Made by a program: the position numbers and the translations under genes. The notes under the pieces are model-generated. The model was not told where the DNA came from, searched no databases, and worked only from the letters and a program-made list of their open reading frames with translations. From the NCBI RefSeq assembly GCF_049723235.1, contig NZ_JBNARB010000006.1, positions 53,511 to 117,510 of the forward strand: DNA of 64,000 nucleotides. The letters are read 5' to 3'. Source of the stretch: Thermovenabulum sp049723235 (GTDB taxonomy: Bacteria > Bacillota > Thermosediminibacteria > Thermosediminibacterales > Thermosediminibacteraceae). Shown here in pieces: positions 32,584 through 41,159 of the stretch (the first letter of the stretch is position 1; each line of letters begins with the position of its first letter).

Positions 32584-34356
32584 TCAGGCGTCAATTTTTA
32601 TATGCAGCTCCCTCAATTGCTTCGGCTCTACTTTTGCAGGTGCTTCTGTCAGCAAACAAGTGCCGTTTTGCGTCTTTGGAAAAGCAATGCAATCTCTAAT
32701 GCTTTCCAACCCTAAAAGAAGCATTACCATCCTGTCAAGTCCATAGGCAATTCCTCCGTGAGGAGGTGTTCCGTACTCAAAAGCTTTAAGAAGGAACCCA
32801 AAATTATTCCACGCCCTCTCCCGGGTAAAACCAAGTATTTCAAACATTTTCTCCTGAAGTTCAGTTCTATAAATTCTAATACTTCCTCCTCCCAGCTCAA
32901 CCCCATTCAAAACTATATCATAAGCCTTTGCCCGCACTTTTTCCGGTGAAGTATCCAGAAGCGGGATGTCTTCATCCATAGGAGAAGTAAAAGGATGATG
33001 CATCGCAACAAATCTCTTTTCTTCCTCATCCCACTCTAAAAGAGGAAACTCTACTACCCATAAAAATTCCAATGCATTTTTATCAATCAGATTCAAAGTC
33101 TTCCCCAGATATAATCTCATTTGTCCCATCTGTTGAGCGACCAGGTTTTCATTCTCATCTGCAATAAAAATAAGCAAATCTCCCGTTTTTGCTCTCATTT
33201 TTTCTACTATACTCTTTAGCTCTTCTTCCTTAAAAAACTTCGCTATAGGAGATTTTATACCTTCCGAAGCAAGAACGATCCAGGCAAGGCCTTTTGCTCC
33301 GAATTCTTTTGCCTTTTCCACCAGCTCGTCTATTCCTTTTCTGGAAAATATATTTGCTCCGTCTTCTATGTTAATTCCTCTAACCCTTCCTCCTTTTTCC
33401 GCTACCTCTCTAAAGACTTTGAACTCGCTGTTTTTGATTTCTTCAGTAACATCAATAATCTCCAGGCCAAATCTCAAATCCGGTTTATCCGAGCCGTATT
33501 TTTCCATCGCTTCTTTATATGTAATTCGTTTAAAGGGAACCTTTATTTCTTTACCACTTACCGTCTCTACAACATATTTTATAAGTCTCTCATTCAAACC
33601 AATGACATCATCCACATCTACAAAAGACATTTCAATATCCAGCTGTGTGAATTCCGGTTGTCTATCAGCCCTTAGGTCCTCATCTCTGAAGCAACGAACA
33701 ATTTGATAATAGCGTTCAATGCCCGATACCATTAATATTTGTTTAAAAAGTTGTGGCGATTGCGGTAACGCATAAAATGTTCCCGGATTTAATCGGCTGG
33801 GAACTAAAAAATCCCTTGCTCCTTCAGGGGTACTTCTTGTAAGCATAGGTGTCTCTACTTCTATGAAACCTTCTCCATCAAGGAAATCCCTGATAGCCTT
33901 ATTTACCCTGTGGCGAAAAATAAAGTTATTTAGCATAACAGGCCTTCTTAAATCTAAATACCTGTATTTCAGCCTTAGACTTTCATCTACTTTTATGTTA
34001 TCCTCAATTGGAAAAGGAGGAGTTTTGGCGCGGCTCAATATTTTTATTTCTTTAACAAATACTTCAATGTCTCCTGTATCAATTTTGGGATTTTTGTTCT
34101 CTTGTGGTCTTTCTTTTACATCCCCTTTTACGGCAATGACGTATTCACTTCTTAGATCTCCCGCTAATTCAAAGGCTTCCTGGCTGTAATCTTCGCTAAA
34201 AACTACCTGTACTATACCGCTCCTATCTCTTAAATCAATAAATATAACGCCTCCCAAATCCCTTCTTGTTTGTACCCATCCGGTTAGCACAACCTCTTTA
34301 CCCACATCTTTCATACCCAGACTACCGCAAGAATGAGTTCTCTTCATTCCTTCCAT
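32584..34356 (-). CDS. aspS: Aspartyl-tRNA synthetase
   Basis: About 590 residues from the ATG at 34356, which overlaps the last base of the hisS stop (TAATG). An N-terminal OB-fold (GKEVVLTGWVQTRRDLGGVIF), the bacterial-type GAD insertion and class II catalytic motifs (FIEVETPMLTRSTPEGARDF, RYYQIVRCFRDEDLRADRQPEF split across the core, and GIAYGLDRMVMLL) are present. It charges tRNA-Asp. Whether it also charges tRNA-Asn is not decidable from what is visible. It is co-transcribed with hisS, as in Bacillus. Confidence 0.97.
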   Translation of the reverse strand: MEGMKRTHSCGSLGMKDVGKEVVLTGWVQTRRDLGGVIFIDLRDRSGIVQVVFSEDYSQEAFELAGDLRSEYVIAVKGDVKERPQENKNPKIDTGDIEVFVKEIKILSRAKTPPFPIEDNIKVDESLRLKYRYLDLRRPVMLNNFIFRHRVNKAIRDFLDGEGFIEVETPMLTRSTPEGARDFLVPSRLNPGTFYALPQSPQLFKQILMVSGIERYYQIVRCFRDEDLRADRQPEFTQLDIEMSFVDVDDVIGLNERLIKYVVETVSGKEIKVPFKRITYKEAMEKYGSDKPDLRFGLEIIDVTEEIKNSEFKVFREVAEKGGRVRGINIEDGANIFSRKGIDELVEKAKEFGAKGLAWIVLASEGIKSPIAKFFKEEELKSIVEKMRAKTGDLLIFIADENENLVAQQMGQMRLYLGKTLNLIDKNALEFLWVVEFPLLEWDEEEKRFVAMHHPFTSPMDEDIPLLDTSPEKVRAKAYDIVLNGVELGGGSIRIYRTELQEKMFEILGFTRERAWNNFGFLLKAFEYGTPPHGGIAYGLDRMVMLLLGLESIRDCIAFPKTQNGTCLLTEAPAKVEPKQLRELHIKIDA

Positions 34357-35630
34357 TAACAACAACCCTTTCTAATATTATTAAATAAAAATTCAAATAA
34401 ATCTTTATCGCTTAACTTCCGCTGTTCTCCATTAGATAAATCTTTTACTGTAAGAAAATTATTTTTAATTTCTTCTTCGCCTACAAAAATTGCAAATTTT
34501 GCTTTTAGTTTATCCGCATATTTCATTTGCCCCTTTAAACTTCTGTTCATGTAATCTATTTCCGCGGATAATCCTTTTCCTCTTAATTCAAATAACAATT
34601 TATATGCAGTTTCAAAACTTTCATCATCGAGTACAGCTAAAAAAACATCCACTCCTTTTTGAGGCAGATTCAAAAGACCTCTGTTTTCAAGAACATTTAT
34701 AAGCCTCTCTATTCCCATTCCAAAACCCGCTGCCGGAATATGAGGACCCCCGCATTCTTCAACAAGACCGTCGTATCTTCCTCCTCCGCAAATAGTATTC
34801 TGAGCTCCTAAATCCTTAGATATTATTTCAAATACAGTTTTAGTGTAATAATCAAGTCCTCTAACTATCATTGGATCTACCGCAAAATCTATTTTTAGAG
34901 AATATAACAGTCTTTTTACCTTTTCAAAATGATCCTTACATTCATCGCATAAAAAATCTAAAATTTTAGGGGATTCTCCAAGTATTTGTTTACAATTATC
35001 GTTTTTACAATCTAAAATCCTCAGAGGATTTCTCTCTAATCTTGCCCTGCAAGTATCGCACAAACTTTCCCTTTTAAAAGAAAAGTAATTCTTTAAAGCT
35101 TCCCGGTAGTTTCCCCTGCATTTACTGCATCCAAGGGTATTTATCCTTAAATCTAAATCTTCCAATCCAAGACCTTTCAAAAACATCATAGCTAATCCTA
35201 TTACCTCTACATCTACCGCAGCGTTATCCGATCCAAAGACCTCAACGCCGAATTGATGAAATTCTCTCAATCTTCCCGCTTGAGGTCTTTCGTATCTAAA
35301 TCCGGGAATGATATAATATAATTTTAAGGGCAGGGATTGATTGTAAAGTTTATGCTCTATAAGAGCTCTTGCACAGGCCGCAGTACCTTCCGGTTTTAAT
35401 GTTAAGCTTCTCCCTGACTTATCGTTAAAAGTATACATTTCTTTTTCTACTATATCGGTTGTTTCGCCCACTCCTCTTAAAAATAGTTCCGTGTGTTCGA
35501 AGGTAGGAGTCCTTATTTCTTTATAACCAAAAATATCACATATCTTTCTGAATTCACTCTCTAAAAATTGCCACTTATTTATTTCATCGGGGAGTATGTC
35601 CTTTGTCCCTCTCGGCGCCTTAGTTAGCAT
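34356..35630 (-). CDS. hisS: Histidyl-tRNA synthetase
   Basis: A 424-residue class II synthetase: APRGTKDILPDE at the N-terminus, motif 2 region PGFRYERPQAGRLREFHQFG, the histidine-specific VRGLDYYTKTVFE, and AAGFGMGIERL (motif 3). A central CRGNYREAL/CDTCRARLERNP/CDECKDHF insertion with paired cysteines looks like a zinc-type insert, common in clostridial HisRS. It charges tRNA-His. The leader is about 60 nt with no T-box. It heads the hisS-aspS operon. Confidence 0.97.
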   Translation of the reverse strand: MLTKAPRGTKDILPDEINKWQFLESEFRKICDIFGYKEIRTPTFEHTELFLRGVGETTDIVEKEMYTFNDKSGRSLTLKPEGTAACARALIEHKLYNQSLPLKLYYIIPGFRYERPQAGRLREFHQFGVEVFGSDNAAVDVEVIGLAMMFLKGLGLEDLDLRINTLGCSKCRGNYREALKNYFSFKRESLCDTCRARLERNPLRILDCKNDNCKQILGESPKILDFLCDECKDHFEKVKRLLYSLKIDFAVDPMIVRGLDYYTKTVFEIISKDLGAQNTICGGGRYDGLVEECGGPHIPAAGFGMGIERLINVLENRGLLNLPQKGVDVFLAVLDDESFETAYKLLFELRGKGLSAEIDYMNRSLKGQMKYADKLKAKFAIFVGEEEIKNNFLTVKDLSNGEQRKLSDKDLFEFLFNNIRKGCC

Positions 35631-35666
35631 TTCATCAGCCCCTTTATAAATTTGCTACTGATAAAC

Positions 35667-35695
35667 AATATATTTAAAATATAAATTAATGTCAA
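35667..35695 (-). promoter_or_regulatory. Promoter of hisS-aspS
   Basis: Minus strand TTGACA (35695-35690), 17 bp, TATATT (35672-35667), 37 bp upstream of the hisS start. Confidence 0.7.
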
Positions 35696-35842
35696 TAATT
35701 TAGGATAAAATATGAAGTAAAAATTTCACAAAATCCTAACAAAATTTACACACAATTTATAAATTCTTGCTGTAAAATTAACCATGAAAAAGGTATTAAA
35801 ATAGATTGTATTAAAAAACTTTTAAAAGGAGGTTAATCAGTT

Positions 35843-37000
35843 ATGAAGGTTTTTAACAGATATAAATACTTTGTTGCAGTGCTTATCGGATTTGCACTGG
35901 GGATAGGTGTAGTTACCGGAGGATTTTTCGCATATAATTTCTTTTATCCATCAAAATCCGTTAAAGCTGGAAACTACGCAACAAATTCATCCTTTTCCCC
36001 TACACCTTATTCATTGCCCAGCATTCCCGATATCGTGGATAAAGTAAGCGACGCGGTAGTTTTCATAGAAACCACCGTCCAAACACAAAGTTCTTATAAC
36101 CCCTTTATTGACGATCCTTTTTTCCGTTTCTTTTTCGAAGATATTCCTACCCCCTCAAAAATCAATAAAAGTGTAGGTTCAGGATTTATCATAAGTCCCG
36201 ATGGATATATTTTAACCAACGAGCACGTTATATCCGGTGCTACTGAGGTATCGGTGACAGTAAAAGGATACGATAAACCCTTTAAAGCGCAAATTGTTGG
36301 AAAAGATTTTGATCTTGACTTAGCAGTATTAAAAATAAATTCCTCAAAAGCTTTACCCTACATCCCCATGGGTGATTCGGACAAAATGCGGGTCGGTGAC
36401 TGGGTAATAGCTATAGGCAATCCTTACAGGTTAGACCACACAGTTACGGTAGGAGTAATCAGCGCAAAGGGACGTCCTATCACAATTCCGGATAAATCAG
36501 GTAAACAAAGGGTGTATACAAACCTTATTCAGACGGATGCAGCTATTAACCCCGGAAATAGCGGTGGTCCTTTAATTTCGTTAGAAGGAGAGGTTATAGG
36601 AATCAATACTGCGATAAATGCTGAAGCTCAGGGGATTGGTTTTGCAATACCAATAAACACTGTAAAAAACGTTCTGGACGAGCTCAAAAAGGGCGGCATA
36701 ACCCGTCCTTACATTGGCGTAGGGCTTCAGGATATAACTGAAGATTTAGCTAAATATTTCAACTTAAAAAATACCGACGGAGCACTTATAAGCTATGTGC
36801 AGCCTGGAAGTCCTGCATATACGGCAGGATTAAGGGAAGGAGACATAATCCTTAAAGTAAATAATAATTCTGTGAAAAATGCAAACGATGTAGTAAATAT
36901 TATCAAAAATTCAAAGGTAAACGATACGCTGGTATTATTGATACTAAGGGATGGCAGGCAGATGTACTTAACCGTTAAGGTGGGCAAGAAACCCGAATAA
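35843..37000 (+). CDS. HtrA/DegP-like membrane-anchored serine protease
   Basis: A 385-residue S1C protease. An N-terminal membrane anchor (about 9-33) and linker precede the protease domain with the triad His128 (TNEHVI), Asp159 (FDLDLAV) and Ser240 (NPGNSGGPL), followed by one C-terminal PDZ domain (about 285-380, YIGVGLQDI, GSPAYTAGLREGDIIL). It degrades or refolds damaged envelope proteins at the outer face of the membrane. Transcribed alone, opposite to its neighbours, with an AAAGGAGG ribosome site and its own terminator. The 212-bp upstream region shows only the divergent hisS promoter clearly. Confidence 0.94.
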   Translation: MKVFNRYKYFVAVLIGFALGIGVVTGGFFAYNFFYPSKSVKAGNYATNSSFSPTPYSLPSIPDIVDKVSDAVVFIETTVQTQSSYNPFIDDPFFRFFFEDIPTPSKINKSVGSGFIISPDGYILTNEHVISGATEVSVTVKGYDKPFKAQIVGKDFDLDLAVLKINSSKALPYIPMGDSDKMRVGDWVIAIGNPYRLDHTVTVGVISAKGRPITIPDKSGKQRVYTNLIQTDAAINPGNSGGPLISLEGEVIGINTAINAEAQGIGFAIPINTVKNVLDELKKGGITRPYIGVGLQDITEDLAKYFNLKNTDGALISYVQPGSPAYTAGLREGDIILKVNNNSVKNANDVVNIIKNSKVNDTLVLLILRDGRQMYLTVKVGKKPE

Positions 37001-37005
37001 TATTT

Positions 37006-37039
37006 AAATAGACTCGAGGAATTCCCCTCGAGTCTATTT
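37006..37039. terminator. Terminator after htrA
   Basis: Arms ATAGACTCGAGG and CCTCGAGTCTAT around AATTCC, followed by a T-run. It overlaps the 3' end of the convergent small gene. Confidence 0.85.
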
Positions 37040-37228
37040 TTTTCCTTTTTTATAAAAAATTTTGAAAGGATTATTTTCGTATTCATCCGTTTCACTGAAT
37101 TTTTCTCTTAATCCCTTCACCACTTTTACGTCGATTTTTATATCATCGGCTATTTCTTCATCTTTTAATCCTTCTTCAAAAAGTTCTGCAATCTCCTGCA
37201 ATTCTTCCTCGTGGGAATATAGTTTCAT
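37034..37228 (-). CDS. Small hypothetical protein, HTH-like
   Basis: About 64 residues from the ATG at 37228 (MKLYSHEEEL); an earlier in-frame ATG at 37270 has no ribosome site. I do not recognise the family. The segment LQEIAELFEEGLKDEEIADD followed by KIDVKVVKGLREKF looks like a short helix-turn-helix, as in sigma-factor region 4 or small regulators. The C-terminus is basic (FKIFYKKGKK). It follows the metallo-hydrolase gene by about 57 bp and is convergent with htrA. Confidence 0.55.
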   Translation of the reverse strand: MKLYSHEEELQEIAELFEEGLKDEEIADDIKIDVKVVKGLREKFSETDEYENNPFKIFYKKGKK

Positions 37229-37284
37229 CTTACTTTTTTTCCTGGTCGTAATTACCCCTCCGTTCCCCATTAAATTACGGGAAA

Positions 37285-37905
37285 TTACCTTAAAAAGGGG
37301 TTGGTCATTTTTTCCTCTCCAATAGTGGATGATATACCATGTCCGGGAAAAATTTTTATTTCATCTCCTAAGGGAAGAATTTTTTCTAATATAGATTTTT
37401 TAAGCATGCTGTAAGAACCGCCCGGAAAATCCGTTCTCCCAATAGACCCGGCAAACAATGTATCTCCCGTAAAAAGCAAATCTTCAATCTTGATGGAAAT
37501 ACTCCCCGGCGTATGTCCCGGAGTATGCAAAATTTCCAACCTCATTTCTCCTATTAGAATATTATCCCCATCCTTTAGAAAATTATCCGCCTCTTTCAAG
37601 CCAAAGCCCCTGCCTAAAAATATAGAAAGATTTTTTTCAGGATTTGTTATCATATCTTTATCCTTTTCATGAATGAAAAGCAGGGCATTTGTCCTTTCTC
37701 TTAGATAATCAGATCCTTCAATGTGGTCACAGTGCCCGTGAGTTAATATAATATGGGTCAAATCAAGCCCCTTTTCAAATATCACATTTAAAATTTTTTC
37801 GGGATTACCTCCGGGATCGATACACACCGCTTTATTTGTTTTTTTACAGCCAATAATGTAGCAATTCGCTAAAAGAGGACCTACCTGTAATGTTTCCAGA
37901 AACAT
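37285..37905 (-). CDS. MBL-fold metallo-hydrolase (glyoxalase II-like)
   Basis: A 206-residue protein with the metallo-beta-lactamase signature THGHCDHIEG, then HTPGHTPGS, FTGDTLFAGSIGRTDFPGG and FPGHG, supplying all metal ligands of a dinuclear site. Similar to YqgX-type hydrolases annotated as hydroxyacylglutathione-hydrolase-like; in organisms without glutathione the thioester substrate is unknown. It is located after dtd in a relA-dtd-hydrolase run typical of Firmicutes. Ribosome site GGGAGGA. Confidence 0.88.
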   Translation of the reverse strand: MFLETLQVGPLLANCYIIGCKKTNKAVCIDPGGNPEKILNVIFEKGLDLTHIILTHGHCDHIEGSDYLRERTNALLFIHEKDKDMITNPEKNLSIFLGRGFGLKEADNFLKDGDNILIGEMRLEILHTPGHTPGSISIKIEDLLFTGDTLFAGSIGRTDFPGGSYSMLKKSILEKILPLGDEIKIFPGHGISSTIGEEKMTNPFLR

Positions 37906-37925
37906 TTTTTATCCTCCCGAAATTT

Positions 37926-38375
37926 TTAAAAAGTCTTTTTTGAATCCAGCAATATCGTGACCGGGCCGTCATTTTCCAGCTTCACTATCATATGAGCCTG
38001 AAATTGCCCGGTTTTTACGTTCTCTGTTTTTTCCCTGCAGAATCTAACAAACTCTTCGTATAAGTATATAGCTTTATCCTGAGGAGCTGCCATAGTAAAG
38101 CTTGGCCTTTTACCTTTTCGCACATCACCGTAAAGGGTAAATTGAGATACTACCAGAACCTCTCCTCCCACATCCAGTACAGAAAGGTTCATTTTACCCT
38201 TTTCGTCTTCAAAAATTCTGAGGTTAATTATTTTATCTGCCAAATATTCTGCGTCCTCCAGGGCATCTTCCTCTCCCACACCTAAAAAAACCAGTATTCC
38301 CCTGTTTATTGAAGAAACAACTTTTTCTTCTACCTCTACCATTGCTCTTGATACCCTTTGAACAACTGCCCTCAT
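37926..38375 (-). CDS. dtd: D-aminoacyl-tRNA deacylase
   Basis: A 149-residue protein with both active-site signatures: LVVSQFTLYGD (about 77-87) and NDGPVTILLDS near the C-terminus (the GP-containing motif). It hydrolyses D-amino acids from tRNA and so protects translation. Full family length. It is located directly after relA, as in many Firmicutes. Start ATG 38375 with GGGAG upstream. Confidence 0.96.
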   Translation of the reverse strand: MRAVVQRVSRAMVEVEEKVVSSINRGILVFLGVGEEDALEDAEYLADKIINLRIFEDEKGKMNLSVLDVGGEVLVVSQFTLYGDVRKGKRPSFTMAAPQDKAIYLYEEFVRFCREKTENVKTGQFQAHMIVKLENDGPVTILLDSKKTF

Positions 38376-38393
38376 TTTTAATACTTCTCCCTT

Positions 38394-40553
38394 CTACTGA
38401 TTCATAACCCTCTTTACCTCAAATACTCCATTTATCTTTTTTAATTTTTGAATAACATTTTCAAGATGTTGCTTGTCTTTAATTTCGAGAACAAGATCAA
38501 TTACAGCAATTCCATTTTTGGTTGCTCTGGCATTTACAGCATCTATGGTGGTTTTCATATCTCCTATTAGATTAATTACATCCGAAAGGACGCCAGGTCT
38601 ATCATAAGCAGATGCCTCAATTTCTACAGGATAAGAATTTTCTTTGAAGGTATCCCATTTAACCTCAATAAGTCTTTCTTTGTACTGGTTATTTTGAACA
38701 TTAGGACAATCAAACCTGTGAATGGATACCCCTCTGCCCCTTGTAATGTATCCAACTATTTTATCACCGGGTACGGGGTTACAGCATCGCGAAAATTTGA
38801 CGAGAATATTATCTATTCCTTCAACTATAACGGCTTCTTTTGAAATAACCTGTTTTTTGGATTTGGGGCTGATTTTTTCTTCAACACTGGGCTTTTCGGC
38901 TTTAACAGTCTTTTTGTACTCATCTAATATCCTTTGAAAAGCCTGAACGGGTGAAATTCCACCCAATCCTATAGCCGCAAAAAGGTCTTCTAAATTCTGC
39001 ATACTCAGCTTTTTTAATAACCCTTCCATAAAGTCATGTTTAATGAGCTGGTACAAATCATACCCCTGTCTTTTTGCTTCCTTTTCTAAAAGCTCCTTGC
39101 CTCTTGTGATGTTCTCCTCTCTTCTTTCTTTTTTGAACCACTGTTTTATTTTGCTTCGTGCCTGTGCTGATTTAACAAATTTCAACCAATCCCTGCTTGG
39201 TCCGCTGCTGTGGGAAGATGTAAGTATCTCAACTATGTCTCCATTTGCAAGTCTATAATCTAAAGGGACCATTTTACCGTTTACCTTTGCGCCTATACAT
39301 CGATTGCCAATATCGGTGTGTATTCTATAAGCAAAATCAATTGGGCATGAACCTGCCGGAAGATTAATAACATCTCCTTTAGGAGTAAATACATATACCT
39401 CATCGGTAAAAAGGTCCAGTTTTAACGATTCCATAAACTCCTTTGCATCTTTTAACTCCCGCTGCCAGTCCAAAATTTCTCTTAGCCAGGAAAGTTTTTT
39501 GTCAAACTCATCAATTTTAGAGCCCTCTTTATAACGCCAGTGGGCTGCAATTCCGTATTCCGCAGTTTTATGCATTTCATAAGTTCTTATCTGAATTTCT
39601 AAGGGTTCTCCTTTTGAATCAATTACTGTTGTATGAAGGGATTGGTACATATTGGGTTTTGGCATAGCAATATAGTCCTTAAATCTGCCGGGTATTGGTT
39701 TCCACAAAGTATGGACTACACCCAGCGCTGCATAACATTCCCTCACATTTTCTACAATAACCCTTACCGCCGTGAGGTCATAAATCTGATCAAAGGTTTT
39801 GTTTTGTTCTTTCATCTTTTTATATATGCTATAAAAATGCTTGGGTCTTCCCTGAATATCAGCTTTAATGCCTGATGATTCTAATTTTTGTTTGAGAATA
39901 TTTATCATCTCATTTATGTGCTCTTCCCTTTCTTTTCTCTTCTTTGCGACTTTATCGACCAGATCGTAATAATGCTCGGGCTCCAGGAATCTAAAAGCAA
40001 GGTCCTCCAGTTCCCATTTAATTTTCGATATACCCAGCCGATGTGCCAGGGGTGCAAATATTTCTAAAGTCTCTATGGCTTTTTCCTTTTGTTTTTCTTC
40101 TGGCATAGATTTTAAAGTTCGCATATTGTGAAGCCTGTCGGCCAATTTTATTAATATTATCCTTATATCCTTTGCCATTGCCAGCAACATTTTCCTTAGA
40201 TTCTCTGCCTGCTGCTCTTCCTTCGACTTGAACTCCAGTTTACCTAATTTTGTTACACCATCCACCAGTAATGCAATTTCTGGTCCAAAAATCTTCTCTA
40301 TTTCTTCTATGGTATATTGTGTATCTTCTACCACATCATGAAGCAAACCGGCTGCTACCGTAACAGTATCCAATTCTAAATCCGCCAGAATCATTGCAAC
40401 TTCCAAGGGGTGGAAAATGAAAAGCTCCCCTGACGCTCTATGCTGACCGTCATGGGCATTTTTTGCAAATTCATAGGCATCCCGTATTAATTTTAAATCC
40501 GCTTGAGGATTATAGGAACGTATTTTGCTTTCTAATTTTTCTATGTTAGTCAT
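38394..40553 (-). CDS. relA: Bifunctional (p)ppGpp synthetase/hydrolase
   Basis: About 719 residues from the ATG at 40553 (GGGGTGG upstream; a GTG 9 nt earlier is possible). Order: HD hydrolase domain with LLHDVVEDTQYT (intact, so hydrolase is probably active), synthetase domain with YIAMPKPNMYQSLHTT, TGS domain (DEVYVFTPKGDVINLPAGS), the conserved RCCNPVPGD zinc/helical region, and a C-terminal ACT domain. It makes and degrades the stringent alarmone in response to stalled ribosomes. Followed by dtd; apt and recJ lie upstream, the conserved Firmicute order. Confidence 0.96.
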   Translation of the reverse strand: MTNIEKLESKIRSYNPQADLKLIRDAYEFAKNAHDGQHRASGELFIFHPLEVAMILADLELDTVTVAAGLLHDVVEDTQYTIEEIEKIFGPEIALLVDGVTKLGKLEFKSKEEQQAENLRKMLLAMAKDIRIILIKLADRLHNMRTLKSMPEEKQKEKAIETLEIFAPLAHRLGISKIKWELEDLAFRFLEPEHYYDLVDKVAKKRKEREEHINEMINILKQKLESSGIKADIQGRPKHFYSIYKKMKEQNKTFDQIYDLTAVRVIVENVRECYAALGVVHTLWKPIPGRFKDYIAMPKPNMYQSLHTTVIDSKGEPLEIQIRTYEMHKTAEYGIAAHWRYKEGSKIDEFDKKLSWLREILDWQRELKDAKEFMESLKLDLFTDEVYVFTPKGDVINLPAGSCPIDFAYRIHTDIGNRCIGAKVNGKMVPLDYRLANGDIVEILTSSHSSGPSRDWLKFVKSAQARSKIKQWFKKERREENITRGKELLEKEAKRQGYDLYQLIKHDFMEGLLKKLSMQNLEDLFAAIGLGGISPVQAFQRILDEYKKTVKAEKPSVEEKISPKSKKQVISKEAVIVEGIDNILVKFSRCCNPVPGDKIVGYITRGRGVSIHRFDCPNVQNNQYKERLIEVKWDTFKENSYPVEIEASAYDRPGVLSDVINLIGDMKTTIDAVNARATKNGIAVIDLVLEIKDKQHLENVIQKLKKINGVFEVKRVMNQ

Positions 40554-40610
40554 AAGATCCACCCCTTACGCTTCCCAAAAACAGTACTAAGTAACCTTTT
40601 TAAACGCTTT

Positions 40611-41132
40611 TTAGTATTGTATTAAAGAAAATACATCATAACCCTTGAGATTTTCCCTGCCACTTAATTCGGTAAGCTCGATCAAAAAGGCTACTCCAAC
40701 CACTTTTCCTCCTAATTTTTCTACTAATTCTATTGTAGTAAAAATTGTTCCTCCCGTTGCCAGCAAATCGTCAACTACAAGTACTTTTTGCCCTTCCAAA
40801 ATTGCATCCTTATGCATCTCTAAAATGTCAGTACCGTATTCAAGCTTATATTCAGCTTTTATGGTTTCTCCCGGTAGTTTTCCCTTTTTCCTTGCAGGAA
40901 TAAAGCCTTTCCCTAATTCAAAGGCTAACGGTGCGCCTATTATAAATCCCCTGGCTTCCGGTCCCGCAATTAAATCAAAATCTTTTTCTTTGACAAGTTC
41001 AGCAAGGCCTTTTATTGCAGCTTTGAATGCTTCTCCATCTTTTAGTAAAGTTGTAATATCTTTAAAGCTTATACCTTTTTTTGGGAAATCCATGATTATC
41101 CTTATTTTTTCCTTTAACTGTTCCGGTGACAT
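40611..41132 (-). CDS. apt: Adenine phosphoribosyltransferase
   Basis: A 173-residue type I phosphoribosyltransferase with the PRPP-binding motif VLVVDDLLATGGT, FKDITTLLKD, and GPEARGFIIGAPLAF. It converts adenine and PRPP to AMP (purine salvage). Length and motifs are canonical. It lies between recJ and relA, the usual Firmicute order. Ribosome site AAGGGGG before ATG 41132. Confidence 0.96.
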   Translation of the reverse strand: MSPEQLKEKIRIIMDFPKKGISFKDITTLLKDGEAFKAAIKGLAELVKEKDFDLIAGPEARGFIIGAPLAFELGKGFIPARKKGKLPGETIKAEYKLEYGTDILEMHKDAILEGQKVLVVDDLLATGGTIFTTIELVEKLGGKVVGVAFLIELTELSGRENLKGYDVFSLIQY

Positions 41133-41159
41133 ATTTATTCGCCCCCTTGAATTTGATTT

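Noticed and set aside
32316..32715. Open frames on the plus strand across the aspS-csoR gap
   Set aside because: They overlap the 6S-like RNA and the 3' end of aspS, lack ribosome sites and have no protein-like composition.
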